Shown one piece after another: positions 10,706 to 23,413 of a stretch of 64,000 nucleotides of DNA. The position numbers and the translations under genes were made by a program. Location of the stretch: positions 248,001-312,000 of the forward strand of contig JAHQIY010000018.1 of assembly GCA_019054805.1 (NCBI GenBank), written 5' to 3'. Within the stretch, counting starts at the first letter, position 1; every line of letters begins with the position of its first letter. The notes below the pieces were generated by a model. The model saw only the letters and a program-made list of their open reading frames with translations, searched no databases and was not told the origin of the DNA. The DNA is from Brachionus manjavacas (lineage: Eukaryota > Rotifera > Eurotatoria > Ploima > Brachionidae).

Positions 10706-13700
10706 TTTTTTGATACAAAAGGAGATTTTGTTTATTAAAGAGCTCTTAAATCTATTAAAATGTGTAAGGATTATAACCTTTAGTATGTCTTTAATTGAAT
10801 TGAAGATCGAAGAGAATTTTTTATCAAGGGTATAGAGATTTAAAGATTTTTTTGGATCAGCTTTATCTTCTTTGGTATTTTAAGGTTGAATTATCTAAAA
10901 TGAAAATACCTTGAGTCCTTGAACTAATGGCGGTGATCTGTGCATTTATTTATTGCAGTGAATTAAAGAAATAAAATTAAATAAATAAAATTTTTCAATC
11001 TATAATTTTAAAAGAAGAAATTATGAAGGAAATTTTTTTTTTAAATAAAGGTTTCTACTTTTTTGAATTTCTATTAATACGCCGAGCCTGGTGTTGATAA
11101 GAAATTTAAAAAATAAAGTTTTAAGAAAAGTAAAAATTGTCAATTTTTTTCAAATAAGGTGTGTTTTTAAAAAATAAAATTATTTAATTATTGTTTTTTA
11201 AATTTATACTAAGATAACATAAAATTTTAAGCAAAAAGTTTTTGAAAAATTTTAAATAAATTTACCAGCTTTTATTTAGAACAAAAATCATTAAAATTGA
11301 TAGAATCTGTCGGAAGCTATTAGATTTGAAATATAAATGTCTGATTACAGTTTATAATTTGGGGCACTTTACTCAAATAAATAATGAATTAACACCAAAT
11401 TCTGATCAAAATGTTTTTAGAGAAATTCCTAACAACCAACAAATAAAAAAAAAAAATTTTTTTAATTTACTCTTTAATTATTTCAAATCCAACAATATCT
11501 GCTCAAACAAAGACTAAAGTCATTCGAACGGGCATCGGGATAACTTCTCTTAATTATTTAATTAATTTATTTATCTATTTTATATAAAATTAAGTGTAAA
11601 CTTCCAAGGTTCTAGCTGATTGAATAAGCCTTCTTGTAAATCCTTATGTTTTAAATATTTAAGGTTTTTACAATTTTAAAAAAGTATACATATGTATGTT
11701 TACTTAATAAAAAAAATCTAAATATATGTAAACAATTTAAATGATTATTTTTTATATAAAATAAAAAAAGTAAATTAACAGAACATTTTTGTCAAAATGT
11801 TTTCACTAAAGTCCCAACAACGAAAAAGTAAAGCAATTTAAGCATTTAATTTGAGTCAAATCATAGATTTTTTTAACAGTTGGAATCAAAAATATGCAAA
11901 ATTTTCTATTACACGGATTCTCAAATGAAAAAAGAAAAAAGGAAGATTTAAATTTAAACTGTGACTCAGGTAAACAATGCTACAAAATTCGTAGTACAAC
12001 AAAAGAGTTGTTAAAGTTTCATATTTTATTCAGAGGGAGAGAGTAAATTGAGGCACGAGCTTGCCGAAAATATCAAATTAATTTTCAAAGCGTATTTACC
12101 GCTCACAGATCTAAAAAATAGTTTATTTTGTATTTTTCAAGTAGAATTTAAAGGTTATTTAAAAGCGATGATGATGCTAAGGCAACGAAAAATGGAATGG
12201 ATGTTGGAAGATTTGTCTAAGAAGCACCAAATCGGAAGCTTTAAATTTGATACGGTTAAGGTTTAATCTATTTTGAAGGATTAAATCGTCAAAACCAAGA
12301 CAATGGTATTTGAAAGTTTGAAGAGCTTTTAATAATTAACTTCTCAACGACAACAAAAATAAATAGGCCAAGGGAAGAAGAAAAAATTTCACTCAAAATC
12401 GCTAAAGGTAAACTCTAATTAGATTAATATTCTTATAGTCAACTATTTGGCTTCTATTCATTTGAATTGAACATTACCTAGATTTTTATCTATCAGGTCA
12501 AACCAAGGTCATATTTATTGGCAAAATAGACCAGAATGGCGCTGTTTGCAGATAAACAAAACATATCAGCTATTTGTAAATGAGTTTGGCGTCCTGGAAA
12601 TCAGAATCGGACACAACAAAGAGCGATACTAGGAAATTTAATATTTTAATTGAATTGAATGAATGCATCATGATCATCGCAATTAGGTCGGTCTACCTGT
12701 TTTGTTATCTTTGAGGCTATTCGAACAAGCCGACCGGTCTAGGAGCCCAATTTAAACAGTCATGTTTGGTTTGTTTATCTGTAAGATAAGAAAGCTTAGT
12801 ATCATCTTGGCCGTAAATGAGATAAACTCCTACACTAGCGATAACGACCAAGTGATTTATTAATTTTTCTGTTGCATGGTCTCATTCAAGTTCACTAATA
12901 TCGATCTTTTTCATCTAATCCAAGCAGAAATTTACAATTAATTAAAATTTTAATATTATTTCAATATTTGTAATGTCTAACAAAATTATTTTTTGCCTAA
13001 TTGAACCCTTTTTTTTTTTAATTTAATATTGCCCTAGTCATAATTACTTTAATAATCGCGGAGAGAAGAAAAGTTGGTCAATTAGTTTGCTAAGATTAGT
13101 TTATCGAAAATTTGATAGTCTTAGGTGATAAGTAAATTAAATTTAGACTTTTTGTTTCGTTTGAGGACAGAAATTGATAATAAATTCTGACTGAATTTTG
13201 GAAAGCAGATTTTTTAGTATAGGACGACTCCGGAACAACAAAATATTTAATTAGTTCTTCTAGGGCTAAAACTCATTCTGTAAAGTTTATCAGCTGATAA
13301 AAACTTTGAATCTCTGCAAATACTCTGCAAATGTGCAGAGTGCTAAGTGCAGTAGCAAATCATTGAAATTAAATGGCAGTGTTACTGCACCAGACTAAAT
13401 TAGGGTGAAACAAAGACTTTATTCTTCACTTTGCAGAAATAATTTAAAATCCTTAAGAAAAATATTATTTAAAATTTTTCCTATTTAATTCAAAAGCTAT
13501 TATTTTTATTTATTTATTAAAAAATGACCAAAAGTCAGCAGCTAATTTAAAGAAAAATTTGCGTAAAAAATATTTCTATATTATTATTATTTATTAGTTC
13601 CAAGCCTCATAGGCAAAAAAGATAAAAAAAAAACTCTGTACAAATTATGATTACGTATAAAAGTCTATTTTTATTAGATCATTTAAAAGTTTAAAGAAGT

Positions 13701-15537
13701 AAAAATATTCTAAGCTGAGTTCCATATTTATTTTTATTTGCGAGCACACAAACTTGATCGAGTCAACCATATGTATTTCGTTCTCAATGTCCTTGAGCTG
13801 TCCTTGAGCTCCTTGAGCTGTTTGCATTATGACGTATTCTTATGTTCAAAGGTAATTTTAATTGTGTTTAGACTAATTATGCTAGTATTCAACACAAATC
13901 TGTCATGTGACTTAACTAACTAATTCTAATTTAAAAAGAAAAAGTTAAAACAATTTTGTCGAACATGAGACTCTGTTTTTCAAAAAACTTTGTTTTTTAT
14001 TTTTACCAAAATCTATTTAGCACGGGACTGAAAGGGGGGTTAACGATCATTCCTAACTGCACAGGGTTTTGCCCAAACTATTATTTTAATAAAAAAAATT
14101 TAAATATGTTCAAAGATAGATTAATTTCCATGCAGAAACGACAACAAGTCCCAAAGTATTTTACTATTTTTTAATCGTTTCATAAAAATAACTTGTGCTT
14201 CATATATAACTGCTCTACCGTTTCCAATTTTATACTACTACTGCTTTAGAATTCAAATTAAAAAATTTTCTGAGATAATTTGAGTTTGTTAAAGCAGTTT
14301 TCAATTTACCTGCTTGTGAATTAAGAATTAAAATTAATTATATTTATTTTTTTATTAAATAGTAAAAAAATACAAATTAATTTTTTAAAATTTTTTTCTT
14401 TAAAGCAAATAGTCTTAAAGTTTAAAAAAATTGAGAATCAGTCAAGATATTCCAAAGGCTCGTAAGACAAAAAAATTGTCAATACGTGAAATAATCAGCA
14501 GTTTAAAGATTAAATAACAAAATCTATGTCAAATTAGATAATCGTTATCGAGTTTTATATACGGTCAAAGCAATAAGAAGATAAAGGATACTTTGTGTTA
14601 GTTAGATAAGCAATTTTATATTTACTTTAATGTTTTGGTGTAGTTGTTGTTGAGCAATTTATTGTCATCTGGTCTTAGCACGTAATTGTATTGATTTATG
14701 TAATGGGGCTTATTTTGATTTGGATACATAAATTTATTTCTTTTGTATTTCATGATTTAGAAAATATTCCTAGAAAATGAATTGTGTATTTAACAAATTA
14801 AATAATTTAAATCGTAATTTTTTTGTATGAAAAGCAAAATTCATTTCAGAAGAAATACAATTAAATTTCGATCTATTAGTAGCCGGTCAATTCTATTCAC
14901 TAATACTTCGTTCATTGTGTTCCTTGTAATTAAACTATAAATTTTTTAATATGGTTACTTTTATTTTTAAGTAAATTTCCTTTTCTGCTGACTGCTATTT
15001 AAGAAGTAGGTTTTTTGTTAAATCAAATATTTACTGGAGAAAAAAATACGCAGAATTGTGCTATCCGGTTATTTTAAATTTTCGCTCCGAAATTAACAAT
15101 TTAATTTAGTTTATTTTTATTAGATTGACACAAAGGGAAAATAAAAAAATATTCAATTTTATCTCGATGATTTAAATTAATTTTTTCTCTCTATCTATCT
15201 ATGACTAGAGTGTGAATTTTAATATCGAGAATGTCGTAAATTAAGTTTATTGAACATTGGGGTAAATATGAAGCTTTAATGCAACAACCAAAGTACTATT
15301 TCTAAATTATTGTCTTCTAAATAAGTCAAATAGTGTCTAAATTGATGATAGATTACTTGTAGAATTGATAGCAAAATAATATCCAGTATCCAATTTTGCA
15401 TTAATGTTTAATAATGAAAAATTTCAAAAACCAATTATACTTTTGATTCAGTTTAGAAAAAAAATCTTCTATTATCTTTTATTCAATTTTTAGATGATGT
15501 TTCAAATAAATATTTTTTTCTCATTAAAAAAGGATTT
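10706..15537. other. Gene-poor AT-rich region
   Basis: No supported gene. 12400-12860 is an island of more complex sequence. A weak candidate exon at 12140-12266 (plus) reads YLKAMMMLRQRKMEWMLEDL after a pyrimidine-rich TTTTTCAAG acceptor, but I cannot join it to anything. An 11-bp minisatellite (CCTTGAGCTG-like, about three copies) lies at 13790-13820. Confidence 0.35.
14190..14240 (-). repeat. Fragment of a dispersed coding repeat (VEQLYMKHK family)
   Basis: The minus strand near 14190-14230 reads ETVEQLYMKHKLFL. The same residues, VEQLYMKHKIFF, occur on the minus strand at 44160-44200 next to a LINE relic. The two copies are short and decayed, so this may be a piece of the same retroelement family. 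Confidence 0.35.
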
Positions 15538-15750
15538 TGTGAAATTCATTACAAAAAGCTTAAAATTATTTCTGTGAATGCAACATCCAAAGTTGCATCA
15601 AATATCAAGGTCTGTCAAATTTGCAGAGCATTTTGAAGGGATTAGAAGAATTAAAAAATATATTTTATACTACACTTTTTTTTTTGAAGTTACATTTTAT
15701 TTTATTCGCTTTGACAGATGATGCAAATAAGAGGCAACATGAAGCTTATG
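15538..15750. repeat. Decayed copy of MITE family B
   Basis: AAGCTTAAAATTATTTCTGTG followed by AATGCAACAT(C/T)CAAAGTTGC and ATCAAATATCAAGGTCTG near 15555-15620 matches the left arm of the complete element at 27287-27608. The right side has largely decayed. Confidence 0.6.
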
Positions 15751-18336
15751 ATCAAATGTAAATTTCAAATCAAAATTGTTTGGTTTTCGATTAAAAAAAG
15801 GTATTTTTTATCAATTTTTCAATAATTACATTTTAAAACTAAGTTAAACATAATTTGTTTAATCTTTAGCCTTGATCAAAATATCGAATTTTGTAATACA
15901 AAATTTTGCTCTGTTAGGCTGCATTTAAAGCCATAGATGATTTAATGTGCATTTTAAATTTGTCTTTAAAATTTTGAAATTAATATCTTAAATCAATTAA
16001 AGATCAATTGGAATTTTTTTTTTAAATTAAAATTATGAACGTTCTGTGTTTAATTAAAAAAAAATTCAAGAAGGCTTTTTTATCATTTTTATTTAGATTT
16101 TGATCATGTGATCATGATCATGAACTTCAAGTTGCCCAACTAAGAGTGTTGCGCTATGTTTACAAAATTAATTATAAAATTTAAGAAAAATGCTATACAT
16201 TTTTTTTCTGTTCTTTTGTACTATACTTCACAAAACCAAAATAAGAGCATTTCTATTTTATGAATCATATGCATGGTTAGACTTTGAAAATTTATCTTTT
16301 AACCTGCAACAAACACTTTCAAATTTAATTAAAACTTACCTCAAAACCCAAATGAATTTGAGCTTGGGGCGGCAAGTTTAATTCAATTTATCACTAATTC
16401 CAATTTAAAGTCAATCACTTTCAAACAATGTATTTTTAATTCCAGAAAAAAATCAATTTTTTCTTAAATATTTTTATTAGCTAATAAATAATTGAGCAAA
16501 CAAAGAATATCTTTACATTCCGAAATTGAATTCCCAATCAATCTAATAGCTTGCAATATATAAAGTTCGATTATGCAATAGATTAGAAATGATTTGATTT
16601 TTTGTTTGCGTAATCCGCGCATCTCTCATTTAGCTTGTCCATTAGGAAAAGGAAAATTCTGGACACATTGCCACAATACTTAGAAACAAACCATATGTCT
16701 AAGTGCATTAATGGATATTAATGAAGTCTGAGTAAGAGTAGACAAAAAAGCGTCGCACATACCAGGCTTAGCCGAGCGTGATCGCAAATTTCAATTAAGA
16801 GCGGACTTGCAGGGCATATTAGCTTTCAGTTAATAGTATGTGCTAATCAATAGTCGATTTTAAGCAATAAAAAGAAGCAATAATATTTAGAACTTTTTTT
16901 TTACTAACTAATAAATCATTTAAAAATATTTGGTTATTTTTTTCTCGAAATAAAAATCTAAGATAAGTGAGATAGCTAGTGGTATCTGACATTCGTGCTA
17001 GCTGATAACAAAACACTGGTGTTTATGTTTATAACACTAGTTTAATCTCAGGCTTGATTAGGCCTTGGTCGAGCCAGATCTAGAACAAAGCCAGAAAAGT
17101 TTTAATTAATGAGAATTTAATAGAATGACATGAATTCGGCCAGATTAAGATCAGTTTCAAAGATAGATCGATGAGTTTATCTTCAGTGTCTGGCTAGTCT
17201 TGTAGATCTGTAAAATGGCCAGCAACAACAACAAAATGTTTCTTGTAGAATAATTACCTCGCGAATGCCTTGAGCTTTGCGGGGCTAATCCGATCTAATC
17301 CTGTCACGTGATTGCTTTCCGTTAAACGAACAATCAATAATCGATATTTGGCCAAGATTCAAGAAGCTGTCTGAACAAACAGCCAGGCTAGTTGCACATA
17401 ATTAAATGGCCATTGTGTTTGTTTATTCTGAAGAGTCGATCTAAATTCAAGTAGTTATTTAAGTTTTCCCACAAATGTATTTCGAAATTGTTAAGTGTTT
17501 TTAGAAGAGATTTTAAATTAAATAAAACAAAAAAAATTTCCAAAATGCATCAAGCCTGTTTTTGGAAAGCTCTCTTTCTAATATTTGATTATCACATGTT
17601 TTTTGTAAATATTTGCCCGCGAATATTGCTCTTTTTTGTTGTTTTTATTTCATCCTATAAATCAGATCAACAAGGTGAATTCAAAATGAGGGAAAAGTGC
17701 TCAATTCAATTTTTTTGTTGAGGAAAAAAAGGATAGCAGAAAATCTTTTAATTTAATTGATTTCAGGCCTAGATAAAACAATCCTCTGTATATTGAGTAA
17801 TCAAAAAATGGATTTGAGCTTTCGAATTAAGAACGCTTAATAATTTGAGTTTGTTTTAGAATTTTTGCCATATCATGATATTTTAATTTGATTTATATAT
17901 TCATAAATTAAAGAAAATAAAAAAGTAGTCAAAATTCAAAAATAAATAATTAGAATTATTGATCTTTGTCAAGAGTAAATTAAGTTAGATCTGAAAAAAT
18001 AAAAAAAAATAGGGAAATTTTTCGTATTTGTTTAAGCTGATCAAACTGTATTTAAATAGCCATCATTTAGATCTAGATAAACATTCCAGCACTAACTCTT
18101 AAGAAAAAATTTTGTTCGAGGCTAAAAGTTTCGAGGTTTTTTATTTTCATTTAGGCTTTTTATTCATTTTTTTTTAATTAAGAATTTTTGACATTTTTTG
18201 TCAAATCCATCAGAGATTAAGAAAACTTTGGAGTTACGCAATCGAATTAGATAGATTTTATGATCTTATAACCAACATCCGAGTTTTTGTTTGACTATTT
18301 CCGCCAAATCTTCCACAAGATTAGAATCATAAACAA
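15751..18336. other. Gene-poor region with a complex-sequence island
   Basis: No supported gene. 16560-17430 is visibly less homopolymeric than its flanks and includes GATAA-type and ATCGAT-type words. It could hold regulatory sequence or an old exon cluster; I cannot tell which. Confidence 0.35.
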
Positions 18337-18745
18337 TTGATTTTGTTATTATTAAATGCGATCTTTGTAGAATTGCTTTGTGAGTTGAGTGAGAGATATG
18401 TTGGGACAGGACTGAGACATTCTATTCCATTGGTTTTTAGACTGGTGGAGGAATACAAAGAAGGTTTCGAATCAAGATATATTGAATACTCAACTCCATT
18501 GTGTAATTGCTACCTTAAAATTTCTTCTTTTTTCCCTGAACCATCAATTTTTTAAAAATATGTATCCTTTAACTCTCTAGTTCAATTTCATTAATTTTCC
18601 TCTATTTTAAACCATTTTATTACATTTTATTTTTTTAAATTTTTATTCTATCTTATTTAACTTTATTTAATTTTGTTTTTTTTTTTTTTTTAATCTGAAG
18701 GAGCTTTTGCTCGGTACAGAAAACAAATAAATAAAATAATAATTG
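18337..18745 (+). repeat. 3' end of a dispersed LINE/SINE-like element
   Basis: The stretch ends with GAAGGAGCTTTTGCTCGGTA then CAGAAAACAAATAAATAAA, a hairpin (GAGC, loop TTTT, GCTC) just before a simple A-rich tail. The same 3' end occurs in reverse at 48640-48700 with loop TCTA. A 72-aa open frame at 18337-18555 (ELSERYVGTGLRHSIPLVF) precedes a T-rich segment, but I do not recognise it. Confidence 0.45.
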
Positions 18746-20729
18746 CGAACACAAAAAACACCAAGTGCCTCTTTTAGTCTGCTACTACTTGACCAATTCT
18801 ACATTTTATACGCTAACAATTAAAAGCCATTATTAAGAACATTTTAGAAGCATTTGTTTTAGAGTTAATTAGCATCGATTTAAGAATAATATAAGAAAAA
18901 TTTTTATTAACATCAAAGGCCACTCGTTTCTAGCCATAATAGAAAAAAATATTCATAAACTAAATAACAAGTTAGGCTTTATTTAAAGATTTTCGGAGAA
19001 GCAAACTTATTTGAACCACTTTTCAATTATTATTTTTTTCTATTCTAGTAAACAAAAATAATCATCAAATTATAAACAATTTTTGATAGAAATTTTTTCT
19101 AGATGTTTATTAAATTTTTTTGAACAGTCAATGTGAATAAATAAATTTAAAAATGAATAATCTTTCAAAAAATTTTATGATGTTCTTTAGATTAATGGAT
19201 TTATTAAATACAAAATATTTGAATTAGATTTTAAGTATTATTGTCCTTGTTTTGAACCCTCATTTGTCTGCTTACACGACCTTCACCCAAGCCATTCAGT
19301 TGTTCGCTTGAAAAAGTAAGATAAAACCTCGGATCCAGTTAGTTTAGCAAAGGCAGACTTCTAGACTTTTTTTCTTTAATTTCCTTTTTATTAGAAATTG
19401 TATTTAAATATATTTTTAATAATTGACCAAAAATTTAGGAAAAGGAAAGGAAAAGAAAGTTTTTTTTTATCTCCTCATGAATTAAATAATATTTCTGACA
19501 AAAAAAAATTCATAATTAAATTGTGTACAAGCTTATATTTAGATTACTTTTATAATGTATTTTATGTAAACGTATGTAAATTATTTTATTTTTTATTTCA
19601 ATTAAAAAAAAAGTTTAAATTTGTTTACTGAAAGAAATGTTTTGAGAAATTCAAATACAAATTGAACAAAAAATTTTCTTCTAATGATAAATTAAAACTA
19701 AAGAGAGCCTAAAGAACGCTTTTTAATTTATAGACCATTGGGTCTTAAGATTTGTTTAGCAATTTTTTGTTGTTGTTGTTTTTTTTAGATCATAATTTTA
19801 AATTTGAAAAATTTTGAGTTAAATTTTAGAACAAAAAATTTCAAATTTAAAAAATAGTAGGCGTAAAAAAAAAGAAATAAGAAAAGAGTCAAATCGAAAG
19901 CTTAATTCAAGGCGATTAGTTAATGAAGTCCCGACTCAAACTGAATCGTCTCCTTTCATAGATAATCCAATAAATAAAATTTCAAAAAATGGGAAAATAG
20001 TTGAACAATTTGAGAAGTTAAAACAAAAATTAAAATCATACAAAATTTTTTATTAAATCAAATATCAAGTTAAATATTGTGGCCAGTCAGTTTTTTTATT
20101 AACGAGAATTAAAATAAAAATTTGGCAAAAATTTTCAATTAAAGATTTTAAGTATTTCCAAGTCAAATATAACAAGGCCGGCTTGCCATGAAATTGATCA
20201 GCACCAACTAAAGAAAAAAAATGCATTTAAAAAATGCCGCTAGTTTGTTGAATCCAATCTACATTTAATCTACAATTAATTTTTAAGATCAAATCAATAA
20301 TCAATTTAAATATTATTGATGTTTTATTATTTGTTGTCTAATTAAACATTGAAAAAAAAATTAAGAAAAATAGGTGCAATAAAGTAAGTTCAAGTTTCTT
20401 TACGCAACTTTCAAGCAGGTGACATTTTTACCATATGTTTTGTCCTGTAAAGCGCGTTCTTAGTCTTCTTATAGGCATGACACATTTAATTTATAATAAT
20501 ATAAACAGTTTTATATGGTATAATTTAATTTATTAAAACAAAACTAAGATACTTAATTGAGGATCAATAAGGAAATCCAATAGAGTCAAAATTGAACAAA
20601 TATTAGGACGTTAACATGTCTGATAGAATTAATTAGTATTAGTTGAAGTAGCAAAGATATTTCTTTGGATCCAGCTAGTTTGGCAGAAGCAAACTAATGA
20701 ATGCAACGAAATTCGCATTGAATTTAAGG
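18746..20729. other. AT-rich region, no gene seen
   Basis: I see only A/T-rich sequence with short spurious frames. Nothing supports a gene, RNA or element here. Confidence 0.4.
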
Positions 20730-21075
20730 GGCATCTTGAAGTTAAGGATCAAAAAAATCAGATCAAAAAGTATTTTTTTATAACTTTTGAATGGTATTTG
20801 ATAAAGTTTCTCTGCAAAATGCTAAGTAATGCAAAAAACTTGCTAAATATTGGAAAAGGCTCTTCAAAAACTCTGCAATTTTACAGGAAAATGCACGTCA
20901 TTTAAAAGCATTTAATTCAACTGCACAATTTAATTGCAGAGTTTTTGCACAGCCTTATCTAATATTGAGCATGATTTTTGCATTAGTTAATTTAATTTAA
21001 TCAAATACCATTGAAAAATTAAAAAAAAAAAATTCTTTTTGATCTGATTTTTTTGATCCTTAACTTCAAGATGCC
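20730..21075. mobile_element. Complete palindromic MITE, family A (346 bp)
   Basis: The ends are GGCATCTTGAAGTTAAGGAT and its complement, and the inverted arms extend almost to the centre. Flanks ATTTAAGG (20722-20729) and ATTTAAGA (21076-21083) look like an 8-bp target duplication with one change. It has no coding capacity. The 8-bp duplication would suit a hAT or P-type transposase. Confidence 0.7.
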
Positions 21076-23149
21076 ATTTAAGACTTAGAAAAAAAAACAC
21101 TTAAAATAGGGAATTGTTCAATCCTAAATTATGTAACATTTTTTTAACATGTTCTCTTCGAGTCGAAGAAGAAAAATTTGTCTTTAAATTTTTATCATCC
21201 CTGTGAGTCTGACGCAATGGTTAAAATAAGTAACAACGAAAAATATCGTGTACATTAGACACTTTTTTAACTATCCAAAAATAAATTTAGACAGCGACAA
21301 GGAAAAAAATGAAAACAATTGATTTGAAAATTTTGTTGTTCAAATCGATCACGTGATCGTATCAGGAAAGAGCGCTCATGTAGACTAAGCCGAGTGGAAA
21401 CAAACGTACGAGCCAGATATGTGAGCTGAAAAGAAAAGAGCAGTTATGATCAAAAAAATTCAAATTAAAATTCATGAAGCGATAAAATTTAATTCGAATA
21501 GATCGAAACTAAAAAGATTTTGGCAAATATTCAAGCATGAAAACTGAATTAATTATAAAATATTCGCTTTGTTCTAGTTTACAAAAAAACTATTCTAAAT
21601 GTTCGAACAAACAAAAAATGATTAATTAATAAAGTGTAAATGCCTCTGCTAAACTCAAACACAACTCATACAAGTTGATCGCCATTTAGCTGCTAATCTA
21701 AATCGATGAGAATCCTAGCGATTGATTTTACATCATTCGAACACAAGTGCCAAGGCTCCTGGTGGCTTTTGCCACCGGCAGCAGTATCCGTTCAGCTTTG
21801 GTTTGCTTGGGCAAAAACTACTCGCTTCTCAGCGTTCTCTTTCGAAATTCTTTGTATGAAACCTTTTAGAATTTGTTGTTACTCTCGGGGAAATAGAAAT
21901 TAAAATTCGTTCGAGTGATTCTTTTGAAATACAAGAGAGCTTTGTTGTTGTTATTGTATCCGTTTATTTTAACTTTGAAATCCGAGTTTTCTCCTTAATT
22001 TTGTAAATAGCCGTGGCTGAAAAATAAAAACTCTTTTCAATTATTTCAATTGTTAGCGCCCTAAACTCCATTGCTCTGTTTTGGCTCTAAACCATTTCAG
22101 CTCTTTTTATATAACCACTTGGTTTATCTGAGCATCGGTGAATTTTTTAGCTTAAATTAGCAATTTAAAATGCAAAATTCTTCACAACTTTGGCAATCAA
22201 GTATAGATTTTGAGCTGTTTTGTGCTCAATTTTGTTGCTGGATAAAATTTTTAAATTTTTGCTCAAAATTGCTAGAACCAAATTCAGTAACAAAATACAA
22301 ATCTTATTTATTAGTTAAGAATACAATAAAGGATTTAGAAGCATTGCCAAATGAAATTATACGAAAAGAGTAGTGAACTGAATCAGTTAGTTTTTGTGAA
22401 TTCGATTTTCTGTACAATCTCGGATTTGGACCTAAGGGGAAATTTTAATTTTTTTTCCTAAAAAACACCGCTAGTAAAAAAATAATTTAAAATTAAATAA
22501 AAATGTCATTTTTTATTTTTTTTCCAAGTTTCTAAACGTGCTTTAGTGATATTTTATTAAAATTTGAGATAAAAAATCAGAGTGTTAATTTTATTTGACT
22601 TTAATTAATAAAATATAGTAAAAATTTTTTTTGTAAATTTTATATATTATTTTTTTTTAATTCAATTTGCCTATGAGGCTTTAAACTTGATTTGAAAAAT
22701 AGAGGCAAATTTTATTTTAAAAAATTTATTTGAAATCGGGACAAGAAAGAGTAAGATGCCAAGACTTTGGTCTTAGCATTTTAGATAGGATTTTTTATTA
22801 ATAACCGAGGCCTTGTTCAGACTCGAGTTATTATTAAATTTTTATGTGGTTGAGTGTTTAAAAAAATTTAGGGAAGGAAAAAAAATTAAAAATGAAAAAA
22901 TAAAAGTTCTAGATTAGCGAGTGTTATTTCATTAAGTTTTTTAAAAATTGATATTGTTTACAAAATTGTAATTGATATTTTTTTTTCATTTGCTTGTAAA
23001 ATTAAGTTTATGATAGCAAAAATGAAAGTATAAAAAATTTCCAAAAATTTTTTGATAAAATTATATTCGTATTGAGTTTGAAAAGAAGAAAAAAGAAAAT
23101 AAGCTTAGTACCGACAAAAAAATTAAAATTTCATATGTAAATATCAAAT
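21076..23149. other. Gene-poor region with a GC-richer island
   Basis: 21640-22140 is GC-richer and contains the hairpin GGTGGCTTTTGCCACC near 21760 and a TATATAAC box near 22110. An ATG frame of 67 aa starts at 22170 about 60 bp downstream of that box, with no recognisable product. The island resembles a promoter or regulatory module, but no transcript is proved. Confidence 0.35.
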
Positions 23150-23413
23150 TTAATTTTTTCGCCGTCTTTTTGATTGTCTGACAGAATTATTTTCTGTATT
23201 TCTTTTTTTAGTTGTAGAATCACGAGATCTGCCACGGCGTTTTTGACCATTTGAAGATTTTTGTGCATCAGCTTGATAATTTTGATCAATATTTAAATCA
23301 TTCGGTTCATCTAATTGTAAAGGATTTGTTAAGTTTTCACTATTTATAACATTGGATAAATCGTAATACTCTAGAAACGAATTTTCCAAAGGAATAGCTT
23401 GTTGCTGTTGCTA
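23150..23413 (-). CDS. Candidate terminal exon of a nuclear-type basic protein
   Basis: On the minus strand a frame follows a TTGATAG acceptor at ~23414 with QQQQAIPLENSFLEYYDLSN. It ends with a basic tail (GQKRRGRSRDSTTKKRN then QSKRRRKN) at 23150. The tail looks like a bipartite nuclear signal. No upstream exon could be joined, and no domain is recognised. The composition is less random than the surrounding shadow frames, but this may be a relic or chance. Confidence 0.3.

Noticed and set aside
21706..21903. 65-aa frame in the 21.7-kb island as a gene
   Set aside because: It has no domain, splice context or homologue that I can recognise; the GC-richer island alone explains an open frame.
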